Below are positions 1 to 14,713 of a stretch of DNA of 64,000 bases, one piece after another. Under the pieces are notes generated by a model. That model did no database searches. It was not told where the DNA came from and worked only from the letters and a program-made list of their open reading frames with translations. Source of the stretch: Scatophagus argus (taxonomy: Eukaryota > Chordata > Actinopteri > Scatophagidae); the NCBI RefSeq assembly GCF_020382885.2, contig NC_058513.1, forward strand, positions 8,341,774-8,405,773, read 5' to 3'. The translations under genes and the position numbers were made by a program. Numbering within the stretch: position 1 is the first letter of the stretch; every line of letters starts with the position of its first letter.

Positions 1-1324
1 ATCTGCTCTGTTAGTAGTTTTAAGTTCACATAATCTGTCATATCCTTCTTGACATAACACATTATCAACAAGCTCTCTAATTTTTAGGGCATGCCATATT
101 TTACAGCAGCGTCTCAGCTGTCTCTGTAATCTGTCACTAACAAGAACTGTCTGTTCCTCCTTCAGTTTTCTTTGCTTCTCCTCTGACATTGACAGATGCT
201 GTAGCCTAATTGACATGTAGAAGCTAAGTAAGGGCTTTGTGATTTCTTTGCTCGTCTTGCATGACCATTTATAGAAATGGATTGGCATGAGCTGTAGATG
301 GCTGTGTTTTGTGAACGATTGGTGTTCCTTCTAAGACACACTTACCTGTCTATTGTACTAATGGCTGATGCTCAAGGTAAACGTTTGAAAGACTGGAGCA
401 GGCATGTTTAGAGAATAATGAGTCCAGTGATATCTGAACAAAATTCATTTCAGAGGATCGTGGTCTCCTTTGTTGAATCCTTGCTTTAGGATTCAGCTGA
501 TTTGTATATGTATTTTTATAATCTTAATGTGACCTTTAAACGTAAATGATCAGTTGTTCATCACTTTGAAGGTAGATGACATTTTGAGTGATGTTTCACA
601 TTTGTGGCATGTATTGCCAGGGTTAGTTTCTTTGAAAGGGCTGTGCTTTTCCAGGGACAAATCATTGTGAGATGTAATGGCTCTTATTTAAGTCGATCTA
701 TGACTCACATCTAATGGATCTTTGGCAGACTCACCTTTTAAAGAAGGCCCTGAATTTTACAAAAAATTGTTGGAATTATTCCACAGGGATCTTCGCCCAT
801 GCTGAATCAGTAGTTTTACTCATTTAATGCATAATTTTCAGCTGTGCTGTTTTGCTGTGATCCCTATTCTGCCACTCATCTCAAAACTGGAAGTATGCAG
901 CCCTTTGGAGTTGACTAAATATTGTCATGATCTCAAAAACATCAGGAGAAAAAAAGCAGTGTTTTTATAGACTGTTCACAGATCGATGCACCTGGACTCC
1001 CAACAGCTTTAAAATTTGCACTGGTGTTTTGGTGATAATCAAGGGCTAGAAAGTGTTTCCAATTTTTGACTTCAGGATTGACGCTAATAGAATGTTTTTT
1101 CCACGTTGCATGCCTTGTATTGATGCTTTATTTACTCAAGACTGGAGGAGCATGTTGTTTACATACATTTTGATGTGTACAGAATACCGTGGATATTGAA
1201 TGTAGTCTGTGAATGTGAATACCTGTGTGACAAGGAGGTGTATTTTAAGGTATGTGTTTTCCTCAAACAGCTGATGTATGCCTCTCTGTCTTGTGTGTGT
1301 GTGTATGTACTCATGCTCTTGAAG
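1..1324. other. Non-coding left flank, probably katnip 5' intron or upstream sequence
   Basis: I find no exon that can be supported here. The sequence is AT-rich with short open frames only. The first recognisable katnip exon starts near 1325, and by comparison with the human protein only about 25 N-terminal residues are missing, so the start exon may lie in this stretch unrecognised or left of the window. A short GT run sits just before the exon. Confidence 0.5.
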
Positions 1325-4300
1325 GAGAGTAAGACGTGCCAAGGAGAGAAACTTACCTCTGCTGTCGATGACACTCTGGATGAATATTTAATTGCCCTCC
1401 AGCACAAAAACAGGTGAAGTGTGAGCACAGGCTGCCGAGGAGAGACTGATTGTATTTCAGAGTGGAAGTGCACAACTCCTTCAGGACCTTTGGTGCTGCC
1501 GAATAGCAGCAGTGATTGGGTCTTTGCTTTGAGATACACAGAATTATTGTGTCAAATGTGACAGAATGGAGGCTAAAAAATTTCCTGAATCATGATCATG
1601 GCCATCTCAAACTTGTGATACACTGTTTTTATTGCTAATTGTCAATGTAGTCATCAGTTTGCTTTGCTCCTCAGGATCTTAAAGCGCCTTAAAGTCAAAG
1701 CCCCCAGGGAGATTGAGTTGGAGAAGCTTGAGCAGGGTTTTTCCATTTATCTTAATGGAGCAAATGCTGAAGCCAGTAGGAAGCAGCCCAAGAGCACCAG
1801 TCAGAAGTCTGTCACCTCTCCACCTGCTTGGAGACCTGCATGTACAGCAGGTATGCTGCTACTGGGCCAAAATAAATCCACAGACAATCAGAAATTAAAA
1901 CTTGATTGTAGTCTCATCATTTTTTACTACTGTATTGTACAGGAGTATTGTGTTGTATTGTTCTTGGGCATTCAGTCATTTTTACAGTGAAGGCACCAGC
2001 TCATACTCTACTCTCATTGCCTCTGTCATTCCTCAAACCGTATGGAACAACAGCTAACAGCCGCCACTCCTCAGCTTGTGGTTTGCATGGCATGATCCTA
2101 CGCTGAGTCCCAGTGAATAAATGATAGTGACAGTTGTAGCTGGCAGCTAGTTTTTTGGTCTTCCTCTATGTGCTGTGGACCATCTGCATACGTGACTGTG
2201 CATTCCTTCTCCTCTGAGGCAGTAGTCTCCTGCAAGCTGTTCATGTTCCTGTCTGTGCTGTTACTCATCTGCAGATGTCTGTAGAAGCGCCCACCAGCTA
2301 ACTGAAGATAGCAGTGGTTTGGAGCAGACACACAGCAAGAGGAGCCACACTGCCCCAGGACAGGTTCAGAGGAAAGAATGGGTGCAGGTAGAGGCTTTCT
2401 AATTTCTGTATTGCATGCTAATATTGCAGTGGTTAAAAAATTTGTCTTTGAAAGTACACATATTAAAATATTTCCTTTTGTCATTTATACAGGATTCTGT
2501 CAGAATTCGAACAGAGGAAGGACCATGTTTGCTGGTTTCCCCAGAAAAGCGCTACTCCGAGGATTTTGAGCCCTACGAAAGTGTAGACATGGAGGTAGAG
2601 TGAAGACATGACAATGCCTGCTATTCCTGTGTGTGTGTGGGTGTTTTTTTCTAGGGGAGGGGCTATGTGTCAGATGCAGCTGTCTGTACTACTTAGCATC
2701 TCTTCATCTCTGCCATTTCCCCTTTATCCAATCACCTTGTTCCATATAGAGCTCCAACCAGCGCTCACCTCATAGTTCCCGCTCCCCAAGGGACACCTCC
2801 AAGCTGTCACGCTCGTTCAGCTCCAGACCTGAGAGCCAAGGGGGTCAAGCAGATCAGGAGCACAGTGAGAAGGTACTTCTCAACCTTGAGGAAGTGAAGG
2901 TGAGTGGAAGTAATAGTATGTGTTTTATCTCATTTTGTCAACATGTCACAGCATGTAGTGAATCGCCTTTATTTGCTTTATGCTCCTATTTTTCGGTGGT
3001 AGTCAAACGAATCAAGGGATGTCAGCGTGCATGGGCATATGGTTGGGCCCACAAGTGCTTACACTGATGACTGTGTGTATGGATGCATGCATAACGCTGA
3101 CCTTTTAACTAGGTTCTGCGTCGGAGCCTGGAGGTTAGCATGCGGCGCAGCAGCCGCGGCTCAGCAGGGGAGGAGTCAGACGAGGAGTGGGTGGAGGAGC
3201 AGATTGAGAGGGAGGACAGCACTGAGAGTCTTGACGAACTGGGGCTGCCTCTCTCAACCTCCAAGTCCTCCTCCCACCGTCAGCCCAGTGGTTCCCATGG
3301 CCATCTTGACTCAGCAAACCTCATTGTTCTGGACTTTGGACCCTCACCTAAAGGTGTGCTTCAGCATTCACTTTCATATGGAAATTTAATATTGATTTCC
3401 AGGGTGAGTCTTAATTGTCCAGAGTGCTTCCATCTCCTCGTATCTGCTTCATCAGCAGTGACCTGATCACTCAGAGAATAGGCAACTGCATTAGCAGTCT
3501 GTGCACAGTTCAAGCGTTATGTTAGCCAGGCTCTTTGACCCTTTATGCATATAAACTCACAATATCACGTTGTGTTTGTATACTGTGAAAATTTTCCTCC
3601 TTTTCATCCTTTATTCCAGGTCGTAAGATTGAACGCTCTCTGTCTGCAAAAAGGAAAGAAACCATTGACACCTTTATACACACAAAGCCTATGTTGGTGA
3701 AGAGCAAAACATTAGATGGACCACCTTCCAAAGACAGCCGGGATGCTCAAAGTAAGTCTTTAAACATTTTGAAAGTGAAGTCAGTGCTAAACAAAAGTTC
3801 ATTATTAACAAGCTCTAAAATGTGAGGTCTACACTGCTTAGAACGCAATTTTTTCATTTTGGAATAAAATTCTTTATACAAGCTCTTTTATACAAATGTT
3901 TTTGGAGATGGATCTGCTGGATAGCATGGTGCATGATTGTTGTTTAAAAGATGCATGTTTCTCGCTTAAGGGCCAAGGAGTCGCATAGAGAGGCCCCTGT
4001 CTGCAGCCAGAAAGGCTTCTGTTGAGGAGCAGGACCCAGAGGAGATGGCATGTAGGGTGCGCCAGGCCATCCAGAGAGAAAATGACCCTGTGCAGAGTCC
4101 AGAGGTCTTCAGCCGCAACACGGTCTGCCTGCCCCACACTGCACATGTCCCATCTCTGCTCAGTTTAGGCCACTACTTATTAAAAACGGTTACTACTGAC
4201 TGTACTATTATAGTCTGACATCTCACTCTCCACCTCCTCCAACTCTACACATGTCCTGTATGTGCTCTTGATTTTAACACATTGATAATTTTATGGATTT

Positions 4301-7300
4301 GGCTTACATGTACACTCTGCCCCTAAAGCTTATGTATCTTCTATTTGGCTTCATTTTATCCAGGTCAGGGGACACCAGATGATGAATGGCTTAGTGCATC
4401 ACAACATCCATGACAAGGATGAGAACAATGTCACTTTGGCCATGCAGAGGATCACAGTCATGGGTCCCAGGTATGCTGAGAGAATATGTCTCTTAAATAC
4501 ACGCATACAGTAAGTATATATGTTCTGGCTTCTGATGGACAGAAGGACATCTGGTAATCCTGTAGGGACAGAAACAACATAATAGTGTTTTATAGAAGCT
4601 AATGCCATCAGAGATTTATGGTGTACACACCCTCTGACCTTGAAGAATTATTTATCAGTGTAGCTGTGTTCAGCCATCTGAACACATCAGTTGGCTGAAC
4701 ACAGTTCCATCAGGTGCTTTGTCTATTGTCCCTTAACTTCATATTAGTATGAAGTATGAGCTGAGCGTGTCTTCCTTCTGTCCAGGCAACAACAAAAACT
4801 GCTGAAAGCCTTGGAGAAACTTGAAACAGGTCCCAGCTACAACATTGCTCAGAGTGTCAAAACAGACTATAGCAGCAAGCAGCCGGTGAGTCAGTAGCAC
4901 TGCTTCACAGACCAGAATGAATAACTCAAATACTGCTGGGTGGGATGGAAACATAAGCACTCAGAAGCACTTGTGAATGGTTTGTGTTGTCGTTGCAGAG
5001 AAGGCAGTCCTCAGTAGAGGTCACCCCTGCTTTTTATGTTACCATGGAGATCCTGTCAAACTGGGGGAACGCTTTACAGGTCGGGCTGACTGAGTTGCAG
5101 TTCTTCTGCCTCAGAAACAAGAAGCTGTATGTGTCACCTCATGACTTAGACATCAGGAATGTTGACTACCCTGGGAATCTGGGGGCACTTGTGAATGGAA
5201 AGGTGAAGGTGAGTCACTGTCGCCTGCATCAGTCTAATGTTTGAATGATTTCTGCTGCACAAATGAACTATTACTGATTTCATCTGTTTTCTTGGGTTGA
5301 CAGACCACCAAGGAACGTCACATGTGGACATGTCCTTTCCACCCTCCCATCCAGCTCTACTTTATCATCAGGAACACAGAGCGCTCCATTGACTTTGGAA
5401 TATCACGCATCAAAATCTGGAACTACAACAGAAGCCTCAATGTAAGTGCTTGTTAAATTTTTGTTTATGTGTCTTCATAGTTGATAAAAAGATGAATTGC
5501 TAAGTAACACGTTTTGTAATCCGTTCCACTCATCTTTTGATTTATCCCTCTCTCAAGTTCATTTAGCTGTCCATGGCACTAGAGCTCATAAATCCAACAT
5601 GCTTGTGTGTTGTCACTGTAATACGGGGTGACAGTATTGGTGTGATTACGTCACGGGGGGTGGGGTCTATTTTAGCAGTGGCTGTCTGAGCTGCCAGTCA
5701 GTCTGTCCAAATGTAGAACAGTGAGAGATTAGCCCCAGAGGATTAGTGTTAGGAGAAACGTGGGCTCTTGCCTCTGAATCTCACTGCTGCTCATAGAGGG
5801 GTAAAAAGACCCCATCATATCTCTTTCTGTGTTACTATCAGTTATCTAGAATCACTTGATGTCTTAAACCTGGAAGGTAAGGAACTGTTGGTGGGAGGTT
5901 CTAGGTTAGCCTGGGTGCATGGTGGTTTACGGATTTGAGTTTGGCTTTAGTTATTTATTAATGGCAACCATGACTTAATGCCTTTGAGAGCACTAATTAC
6001 CGCTTGCTTGGAGAGCTCCTACTCTGTATGTAAGAAATAGATCAATCAGTGAATCAAAGATTTACTTTTTGGTCTATTTGCTTTTGAGTTCGCAGCTTCT
6101 GTTGCAATCTTCATACACTCAGTGTTGTTCAGTATACAGTTAGACATAATATGTAAAATATTTTCCTGTAATATCATTCAGCCCCAAATTCTTTGTGCTT
6201 GATTTGTTTGCATCTTGTATCTTGAATCCAACGATTTTGCGTAAAGCAAATATTAAAATTTAAAATTAGCACTATTGGATGCCAGAAGTCTAAAGGTGTG
6301 CAAAGTGTTGAATGAATTCATATATTCAGGTAAACAGAAGCTCTATTTTCTTTTTAGGATCTTGACATTGGTGCACGGCATATAAAGCTGTACCTTAACA
6401 GCACATTGGTGTTTGAGGGTGAGCTGGAGAAGGGCTGCGGTAACCAGATCTTTGATTACAGCACCTCAGTTGACCTCAAGGATTTCCAGGTCTCAGACTC
6501 CTTGTTCTCCAGCCCCGTGTCTTCAGGACACAGTCTACGGGGTGCCAGCCCCCAACGCCATGAGGACAGGAGGGGTGGGGAGGGCAGCAGCAACCATAGT
6601 TCAAATGTGCAGCCATCAGACACAGGAGGCCAGACTATGACAGACATGCAGGAGAAATCACATTCAGTGCTACCGCCCATCACCCCTTCACTGGTGGGTG
6701 TTTCATCCTCTGTTCGTCGCTCCTCCACGCAAAGAAACTCTTTTGACCTGTCTGCCTCTGAAGAGCCCCTCTCTCTCAGGCAGCAGGTGGAGCAGCCTGC
6801 ATCCATAGAGCAGACAGTCACTACCCAGCCATCCTCCTCACGAGTGGCTCCCCAGTGGCTACAACCCCTCAACAGAGGAGCACCAGAGGGCTGCGAGGCC
6901 AGCAGGGAAAGGCCCCGGTGGCTGGTGCCTCAGCAATCTGCAGATCCTAAATCTCTGTCTGCCTCATCCTCTTCAATGCTCCCAGAGCTGCCGTGCAACC
7001 CAGGCCGAGTGTGTAGGGGTATGGAGAGGACAGTGAATGGGGGTCAGTGGAAGGCTAACTCTCTGGAACTGAACTGTGATTTGCTGGAGGAGCTTGGGGA
7101 GCCAAAGCCAGACAGGCCCATTAGTGGACGCAGGAGCTCAGTCCGAAACACTGCAGTCAGTGGCAGGCAGACAGAGGAGCAGCACCTCAGAGCTGCTGCA
7201 CTGACAAACACAGGTATGAAAGTCTGCTACCTTCTGGTTTTAAAGTTGTGATACACAGAAACACAGAGGGATAACTTTATGTATTTTTATGTCTCCCTTA

Positions 7301-10300
7301 TACTTTATCTTGTGCTTATTTTGTGCTATTCACATTCACACTGTATTCACTCTGAATTCAATTAATTAACTTTTAAACTGATAAACCTGCTTTTGTAATT
7401 CCCAATAAGAGATTATATTGGGGTAGTTCAACCAAATAACCATCAGCTAATGTCTCTGTGTTTTCTCCTTTTATTTAACTTCATCTGCCCTTTCTGCTGC
7501 ATGTGGTTTTAGACACCTTGTCATTGGCTCCCTATATGAAGCACTCCACCCTTAGTCTCTTTTAGAAGTTAATCTGCTTGTTTTGAGACAGTCATCATGT
7601 AGAGCATGCGTATATGGGCTGAGGGTGTAGCATTATGTGTCACTGGGCTGGGTGAACAATGAAAGGGCTACTACTCATATAGTTTAGAGTCTTTACAGCA
7701 CGCCTCTCTGAACAGCCATGCTTCTTGCTCCAGACTTTGTGCAGTGTAATGATTGTCCTTTTCTGCTGCTAATTAACTAATTGTCTTTTTATATATATTT
7801 TTTTAACTGTAACACAAAAATTTCATCTCTGCATATGTGTTTCTGAATTGCTGCAATTGCTGTCTATGCTGTAGAAAGACAAATAAGACTGTATTTTTGA
7901 AATTGTTGCTGCATGACCAGAGAGAAAAACATAAAGGCAGTTTGCAGTCATTAAAGGATTATGTACTTATTTCCTATGGCTTGTTATTAATTAAAAGATA
8001 TTCTTTGTGTGTTCTCCAGAGGAGCCATTGTCATTGGTGAGCAGCAGCAGGAGACACTGCACCTCTCTGGCTCAGCTGCACAGCCAACAGGATGACACCC
8101 TTATGGAGTCCTGGGACTCCCTCACCAAGTTCAACCAATGCCAACGTGGACGCATCTCCAACATGGCCTTTGAAGGCGACATCTTTGATGAGTTTCTCCA
8201 GCGTCAGGGCCGCGGTCCACCCACAGTGCCAGTAAACCCCTCCACAGCACCAAGGAGCCCACTCTCCTCCTTGTCCACTCAGGGCGCACTGTGTGAAGGC
8301 CCTGATGATGATCCATCCATGGAGCGCGACGATGAGTTTGAGATCCCAGTGCTGCCCCGGGGCCAAAGACTGGTCATCAACATCCTGTCCACCTGGGGCG
8401 ACCGCCACTACGTGGGCCTCAATGGCCTTGAGGTGTTCAGTTCCAGTGGAGAGCCCCTACAACCTGTTCACATCAGTGCTGACCCTCCAGACATCAACAT
8501 TCTCCCTGCGTATGGCAAAGATCCACGTGTAGTCACTAACTTGATTGACGGCACCAATCGCACCCAGGATGACATGCATCTTTGGCTGGCTCCGTTCACC
8601 CCTGGTCGTAGCCACACCATCTACCTAGACTTTGGAGCCTCCTACCAGGTGGCCATGATCCGAGTGTGGAACTACAACAAGTCACGCATTCACTCCTTCC
8701 GAGGGGTGAGGGAGGTGGAGATGCTGCTGGATGGAAGGTGCATCTTCACGGGCGAGATTGCCAAGGCCTCTGGGACCCTATCTGGAGGTAGCCGAACAGA
8801 ACAAGCTCACAAGTTTTCATGCTTCTTTTGTGTGTTGCTTTTGGTCATTTTTCCCCCAAACTTTGTTGTCTCTTCAGGGCTGGACCAATTTGGTGACACT
8901 ATCCTGTTCACCACCGACGATGAGATCCTGGAGGCTATGTCTCGTTATGACGAAACCTTCCTCGGTGAAGGCGAGGGTCCTGAGGGTCTAGTTCATGAGG
9001 AGGAGCTGCAGAGACCACGTACCGCAGATGGAGAAGGAGAAGAAAGACCCTTCACCCAGGCTGGTTTCCGAGAGGAGGACTTCAAAGTACGTATAGGCCT
9101 TAGTAGGAGTTGTAGGTGTTTTAATCTTCATATGGTGTTTTTTTTATTTAGCATTATCATTAGTGTTAATTGTCTTATTTAAATGTTTGTAAATTTAAGC
9201 ACCATACCTGACCAAACAAGACCCAGGACATTAAAACATCTGTTCAGCAAGGCGTGTTACTAGTTATCCCAGCATCAACAGGACAATGTGAAACAATGAT
9301 GGTTTAAATGTATTCACTTCTTATCATAGTTAAAACTCCAGCTCAACCCAACTATGAGCCAGTCTGAGGAGAACATGGAGCATATTCCTGGGATGTACAC
9401 TGGAAAGTGTGAGTAGACATTCAGCACCACCATGCCTTCACATGTTCAGTTCTCTTTTTTGCTATTTGGGAACTTAGATTAAGTGTCTTACTCCGCTCCA
9501 GGCCTTAGACTAGAGCTGGTGATGACTTGGGGAGACTCCCACTACATGGGCCTGACAGGACTGGAGGTGGTGGGGAAGGATGGAGAGAGTTTACCTTTAG
9601 ACCTCAGTATGATGGCTGCCTCACCACAAGACCTCAATGACCTGCCTGAGTACCGACATGACCTGCGCACGCTTGATAAGTACGCCTGACACTGTATGAG
9701 ACAGTTAAATCCTCTGACATTATTTATTCATGTTGTTTTTTATTTACGCAACAATAATGTAGCAGTCGTAAAATAAAAGTAAAAGTATTTTTTTTTTCTG
9801 AATGATCTTTCTCTTTACCAGTTTCCTCACTCTACTATTCATATATCTTTCTACATATTTTACACTCATGCACACTTTATTTTACCTACCCTGTTCTCAA
9901 GAAAAATCTTTCATCATCCAGACTCCGATCAGATCATTATTGTTTTGGTGCAGTCTTCAGTGTCTGTTTTCATTGCCCAGGCTTATAGATGGCAACAACA
10001 TTACCACTGATGATCAGCACATGTGGCTGATCCCTTTCTCCTATGGAGAGCCCCACACCTTGAACGTGACATTCAGCAAGGCCCAGACCATCGCTGGACT
10101 CCGTATCTGGAACTACAACAAGTCCCCTGAGGACTCCTACAGAGGGGTGAGGCACTTGTTTGCTGTAAAAGTGCAGTTTTAACGAGAGAACAGTGTAAGG
10201 TGCCTGTAAAAGATAGTGATGGTAGCAAAAAGCTTGTATCAAATAATATAGTACTGTATATAGTAAACTTGTTTTTTTACATTTAACAAGAAAGGATTGA

Positions 10301-12848
10301 TGCAGTAGAATATAAACAAAAACTGACAAAATCTCTGAATCTTTCTTCCAGGTGAAGGTCATCCATGTGTTCATGGATGATGTTGCAATCTCCCCATCTG
10401 AGGGATTCCTGATCAGGAAGGGACCAGGCAACTGTCACTTTGACTTTGCCCAGGAGATCCTCTTTGTAGACTTCCTCCAGATGCCTACCGACAACAAGAG
10501 TGCAGAGGACTACTACAAGTAGGGACCAGAAATTTAATGAGCGCATACTGTCTTTTCATGCCAAAGTTTGAAAACGGCATTAATAAATTTGTCATCCATA
10601 ATTCAGAGGAAGTTCTAAAAGACGAGAACAGGCCAGCATGGATTACGAAGCTCCCATCATGCCTTGTGGATGTATCCTTCTGACATGGACATGTGGGCGG
10701 ATGTGTTTAATGCCACTGTGTGGATTGTTGCTTGAGTCACATCGGATGTGGATGTTGTTTGTATGTTTGTCAATAGTTTGCTCTGCATTGAACAAAATAA
10801 TTTATATGTATGAAGTGGAGTGTTGATATTGTGCACGACATAGTAAAGAGGGAGTGACTTTAAACCCAGCCCAGGCCTGATGTGTGCTATACATGCTGTA
10901 TGTTCCTTGACCTTGGCCCATCAGTCATCTTTCAGCTGCAGCTGTTAACAACCTGGGGAGACCCGTACTACATTGGCCTCAACGGCCTTGAATTTTATGA
11001 CCAGAACCATGAGAAGATCAGTCTCAGTGACAACAGTATCCTTTCTTCATGCACCAGTCTTCACTAGCCTAAACTATTTTCACCTGCTAGAATATATTCA
11101 TAATAATGCTAATGTTTTCACTTTTAATCTTATCAGCATTGAGTTTAGACAGTGTCATTATTAAAATCTACCTGATATCATGATAACTGTGTTTTAGTGT
11201 CGGTGTTACATTTATTTTGTGGAAATTTGGACATGTTTCTTGATGCTTCATGATGCTTTTATGTGTTGTGTCAGTGCCAGCAAAAAATGTCTATGAAAGG
11301 TTAAACAACTTAAAAAGATCGTAACTGCCACGCAGTTGTCCCGGGTGCTAAATTAGTAGAAGCTGTTGAAGGAATATTAATGGGTATGAATTTATATCTG
11401 TTCCTGAACGTTATGTCCACCAGACATCGCTGCTTTTCCAGACAGTGTGAACGTACTGGACAATGTGAGCGGTGATGTGAGGACTCCTGATAAATTAATA
11501 GACGGAGTCAACAGTACCAACGATGGAAGACACATGTGGTTAGCCCCGGTGCTCCCTGGACTGGTGAGGATTTCAGAGAGAGAGAGAGGAAGAGCAGTTC
11601 AGCTGACACACTGCTGAGTTTCGAAATACATTTGTCTGAGTTGCTTGTTTCCACGCAGGTGAACCGTGTGTACGTCATCTTTGATCAGCCAGTGACAGTG
11701 TCCATGATCAAACTGTGGAACTATTCAAAGACACCACAGAGGGGAGTAAAGGAGTTTGGGGTAAGCGTCTCTGTGTGCTGTGAGCTGGACGATCATTTTT
11801 GTTTTACATTTAGACCTCAAGCTTCAATCTGTATTTCTATTATCTGTGTGTGCAGCTCCTGGTGGATGACCTCCTGGTGTATAATGGCATTCTGGACAGT
11901 GTAAGCCATGTGGCACGTGGCATTCTGCCCACCTGCGATCCAGTGGTGCCCTACCACACCATCCTGTTCACGGACAACTCCTACATCGCACACCGTGAGA
12001 GGAACACTGTCATCAGGTAGTTGAATATTTAGGATGTAGGAGTATGGTTGTCTTAATTTGACAAATGAAAGTCATGAGACAAACTAATGAGATGAGAGAA
12101 ACTAATGGATTGACAAGGGAGGTTAGATTTCAGCTCCATTATCCCAAAGTTGGTGAGTTGTTTTGAACAGAGATGTGCTCTTCTCCACCTCAGCCCCCGT
12201 GGCAGAAGACACCACCACCAACAGTGAGTAGCAGAGCCCCTGAAAGCCCCGTGTCAGCACCTCCCTGTGGTCAATCCCTGTATTGAAGATTCCTCCAGTG
12301 CCCTCAAATGCCCTCCAGCCATCCCACACCCTCCTTACCACATGCTTGACTTGTGATTCCTGTGTCCCTCCTCTGTACCCTTCTCTTTCCTCCGTCACCT
12401 CTAGCTCCATCTTTGGTCTCAAGGCCAGGACTCGCTGGCTTCAAGCTTTGTTATTAGTTAGCCCTTCATTTTGTGTCATTCCCTGTTCCCAGTTTTCCAT
12501 AGGTGACATTCACTTAAAAGTTTTTGCTGTGTCTTCATTTTTGTGCCAGTAATTACATGGAGGAGGATCAGGATGTGAAGATGACCAATGAGAATCAGAT
12601 AGTCCATCACAATAAGAAGAAGCAAACAGCAGATCCAGGTGAGTCAGGAAAACAGCTAGACTTTCTTTTTTTTTACTTTTTTTTTTAAAATTTCAGGCAA
12701 GTTTGAAAATGTCAATCACCCGTCAGAAAAGTAACTACTGAGTAAAATTGTAATGGACTAAAAAAGTTACTTATTCAACCTCAATGCAGCTCTTCGGCCT
12801 AAAACCTGCATGACTGATGGCGGGAAGCATGGAAAGCGGAGGTACTGA
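1325..12848 (+). CDS. katnip: Katanin-interacting protein (KATNIP/KIAA0556), 26 exons, 5' end missing
   Basis: KATNIP is a scaffold at the ciliary base that binds microtubules and katanin; human loss causes Joubert syndrome (family knowledge). Exons: 1325-1413, 1675-1850, 2275-2363, 2493-2594, 2750-2899, 3113-3353, 3620-3751, 3971-4122, 4364-4470, 4786-4885, 4999-5208, 5304-5441, 6358-7213, 8020-8787, 8878-9086, 9330-9408, 9502-9679, 9981-10146, 10352-10518, 10607-10671, 10925-11035, 11424-11563, 11659-11760, 11856-12016, 12550-12638, 12790-12848. All phases agree and give about 1,611 residues (human 1,618). Recognised stretches are [27 protein letters not shown] and, near the C-terminus, ALRPKTC. 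Four repeats of the KATNIP/DUF4457 type carry TWGDxxYxGLxGLE, HMWLxPF and IxxWNYxKS motifs. The first is degenerate ([17 protein letters not shown]). The 6358-7213 exon is Ser/Pro-rich and probably disordered. The 1325 start is uncertain, and the 4123 donor (gtctgc) is weak. Confidence 0.95.
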
Positions 12849-14420
12849 TGGACAGGTGACTGACTGACAGATGTGGATTCAGTAAGAAAATGTGACCCCC
12901 TTGTTTTTTTGGTGGGTGAAAACTTTCCAAAGCAAAGCAACCCAGCTATGGTCCAGACTGAGGAGGACGGAGCTTTCACAGAAAACAATGGGTTTGCACA
13001 CACACACACAAACACACGATTCCACTTGGTTGGTTGGATTACTCCCCTTCCCCTTGCTGTGAAAACATGCCCAACCCCAGATACATGTTATGCTGAACAC
13101 TTACTGTAGTACTGTATGGTTATTCCAGTTGCCCCCCCCCCCACACACCCCCACAGTGCCAGGATAAACCTGTGAGGCTGCATTTTTATCAGCCCTATTA
13201 TTGTGCCTAGTACTAAACACTATATCTGTGGCTGCTACTTGTGACTTTTGTGCTGCATATTTAAATGCTGCTTGTGGATTGTAAATACTGAAAAAAGGGG
13301 GGGAAAGTTCCAAAGCCACATTAATACACCCTCACATCAGGATGTGGCCAATGCTACATTTGTTATTTATGACTTTTATCCACTGATGAGCCTAGACGAT
13401 CAGCTCTTTGCCTAATGGATATTAGGACTGACCTGACTAACACCACCCCCATGCACCAACCAATCGTAATGCTATGCAGACACTGATTTATATCTATTAA
13501 TAATTTATATCTGTTGGCTAATATATTTGAAAACTTAATGGTTTTCCTTGGGGAGGTGCTTCCACTGATGTTTTCACCTTCGGAAGATTTATATGGATGG
13601 CTTAAGTGGTACACTTGTAGTTGAAAAACAGTACAGTGGTCAAATTTTTGTACATTTCAGCTTGATTAAAATTAAAACTGAAGCTTCAGGCTCCGCACTT
13701 GAATATTTGACATATATTTGGTTTCACAAAATTAGGTCAGTATATTTTTCCTGCATAGCGACAGGTTGAAAAAAGTAAACTGTTTGCAATCCAAGTGACC
13801 TTTTATTGAAGTTGCTGTATAAGTTAGATTATTTTGGAAGCAAACATTTCTTGAGCTAGTAAAGCAGTTTCAGTTGTTTGGAAATGGAAAAAAATAAATC
13901 TACATTTGTGAGTTTAGATGACAAGTAGATTCAGTAACAGGCAACTTCTAATATGCAAATACTATAACTTTACCTCAAATTGAGAAGAAAAATCTTTTAA
14001 AAGGGATTTATCTGATTCTACCTTCACTATAATACTTGATGTTGTTATGTTCATTCACTCAGTATTTACTGTACTAACTTGTTGCATGGGAAAGTCTTTT
14101 CAGCATTAGCTGCTGTTATCATCTATAATGTTAGATACTTTGGGTTTGGAAGAGTTTTTACTGCTTCATTGAGCCCCAATATAAACAGTTTCACACTCCT
14201 TACTCATAACAGGAGTAATTGTACATGAAATGCAGTTTTATGTATTTAATTTCAGCGTGTCCAACTGCAAAAATAGTCATTACTCTGTAACTCAGTCCTG
14301 CATTGTTGGGTTTTGGCTATTATTGTAGTGTGGCGTTTAGTGTTTTGAAATATTTAATTATTTTTCTAATCTCAATTAAATATGTATATTTGATGTAGGT
14401 TTATTTGAATGAATAAAATT
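12849..14420 (+). terminator. katnip 3' UTR with candidate poly(A) signals
   Basis: No coding exon follows the TGA at 12846-12848. AATAAA occurs at 13893-13898 and 14412-14417, the second being my preferred end. The stretch holds a CA run (about 12997-13010), a run of eleven C (13132-13142) and AT-rich sequence. UTR extent is inferred, not shown. Confidence 0.5.
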
Positions 14421-14713
14421 TTCAAAATAGATTGGTTTACATTTGTAGTTCTTTTTCTTTAAGGCTGTCAGTATGAAGGCATGACGGGACCACAAAGAGC
14501 TGCTCAGAAAAAAACAAAAAAACCAAAACAAAACAAAACTTAAATGCAGGTAAATGACCTGATCTTAACTTTGTGCTACAGGCCTTTATGCTTAGATTTT
14601 CATGTCCTTGCTTGACACTGTTGTGAACGAACACAAACTATTTGGTTGGATGGACACCATAAAGAGGGAAAAACATGATGGACAACTGAGCTACTTAAAT
14701 ATATCCTGAGATA

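Noticed and set aside
6456-6872. 138-codon minus-strand open frame
   Set aside because: Antisense shadow of the long Ser/Pro-rich katnip exon 6358-7213; no splice or family support.
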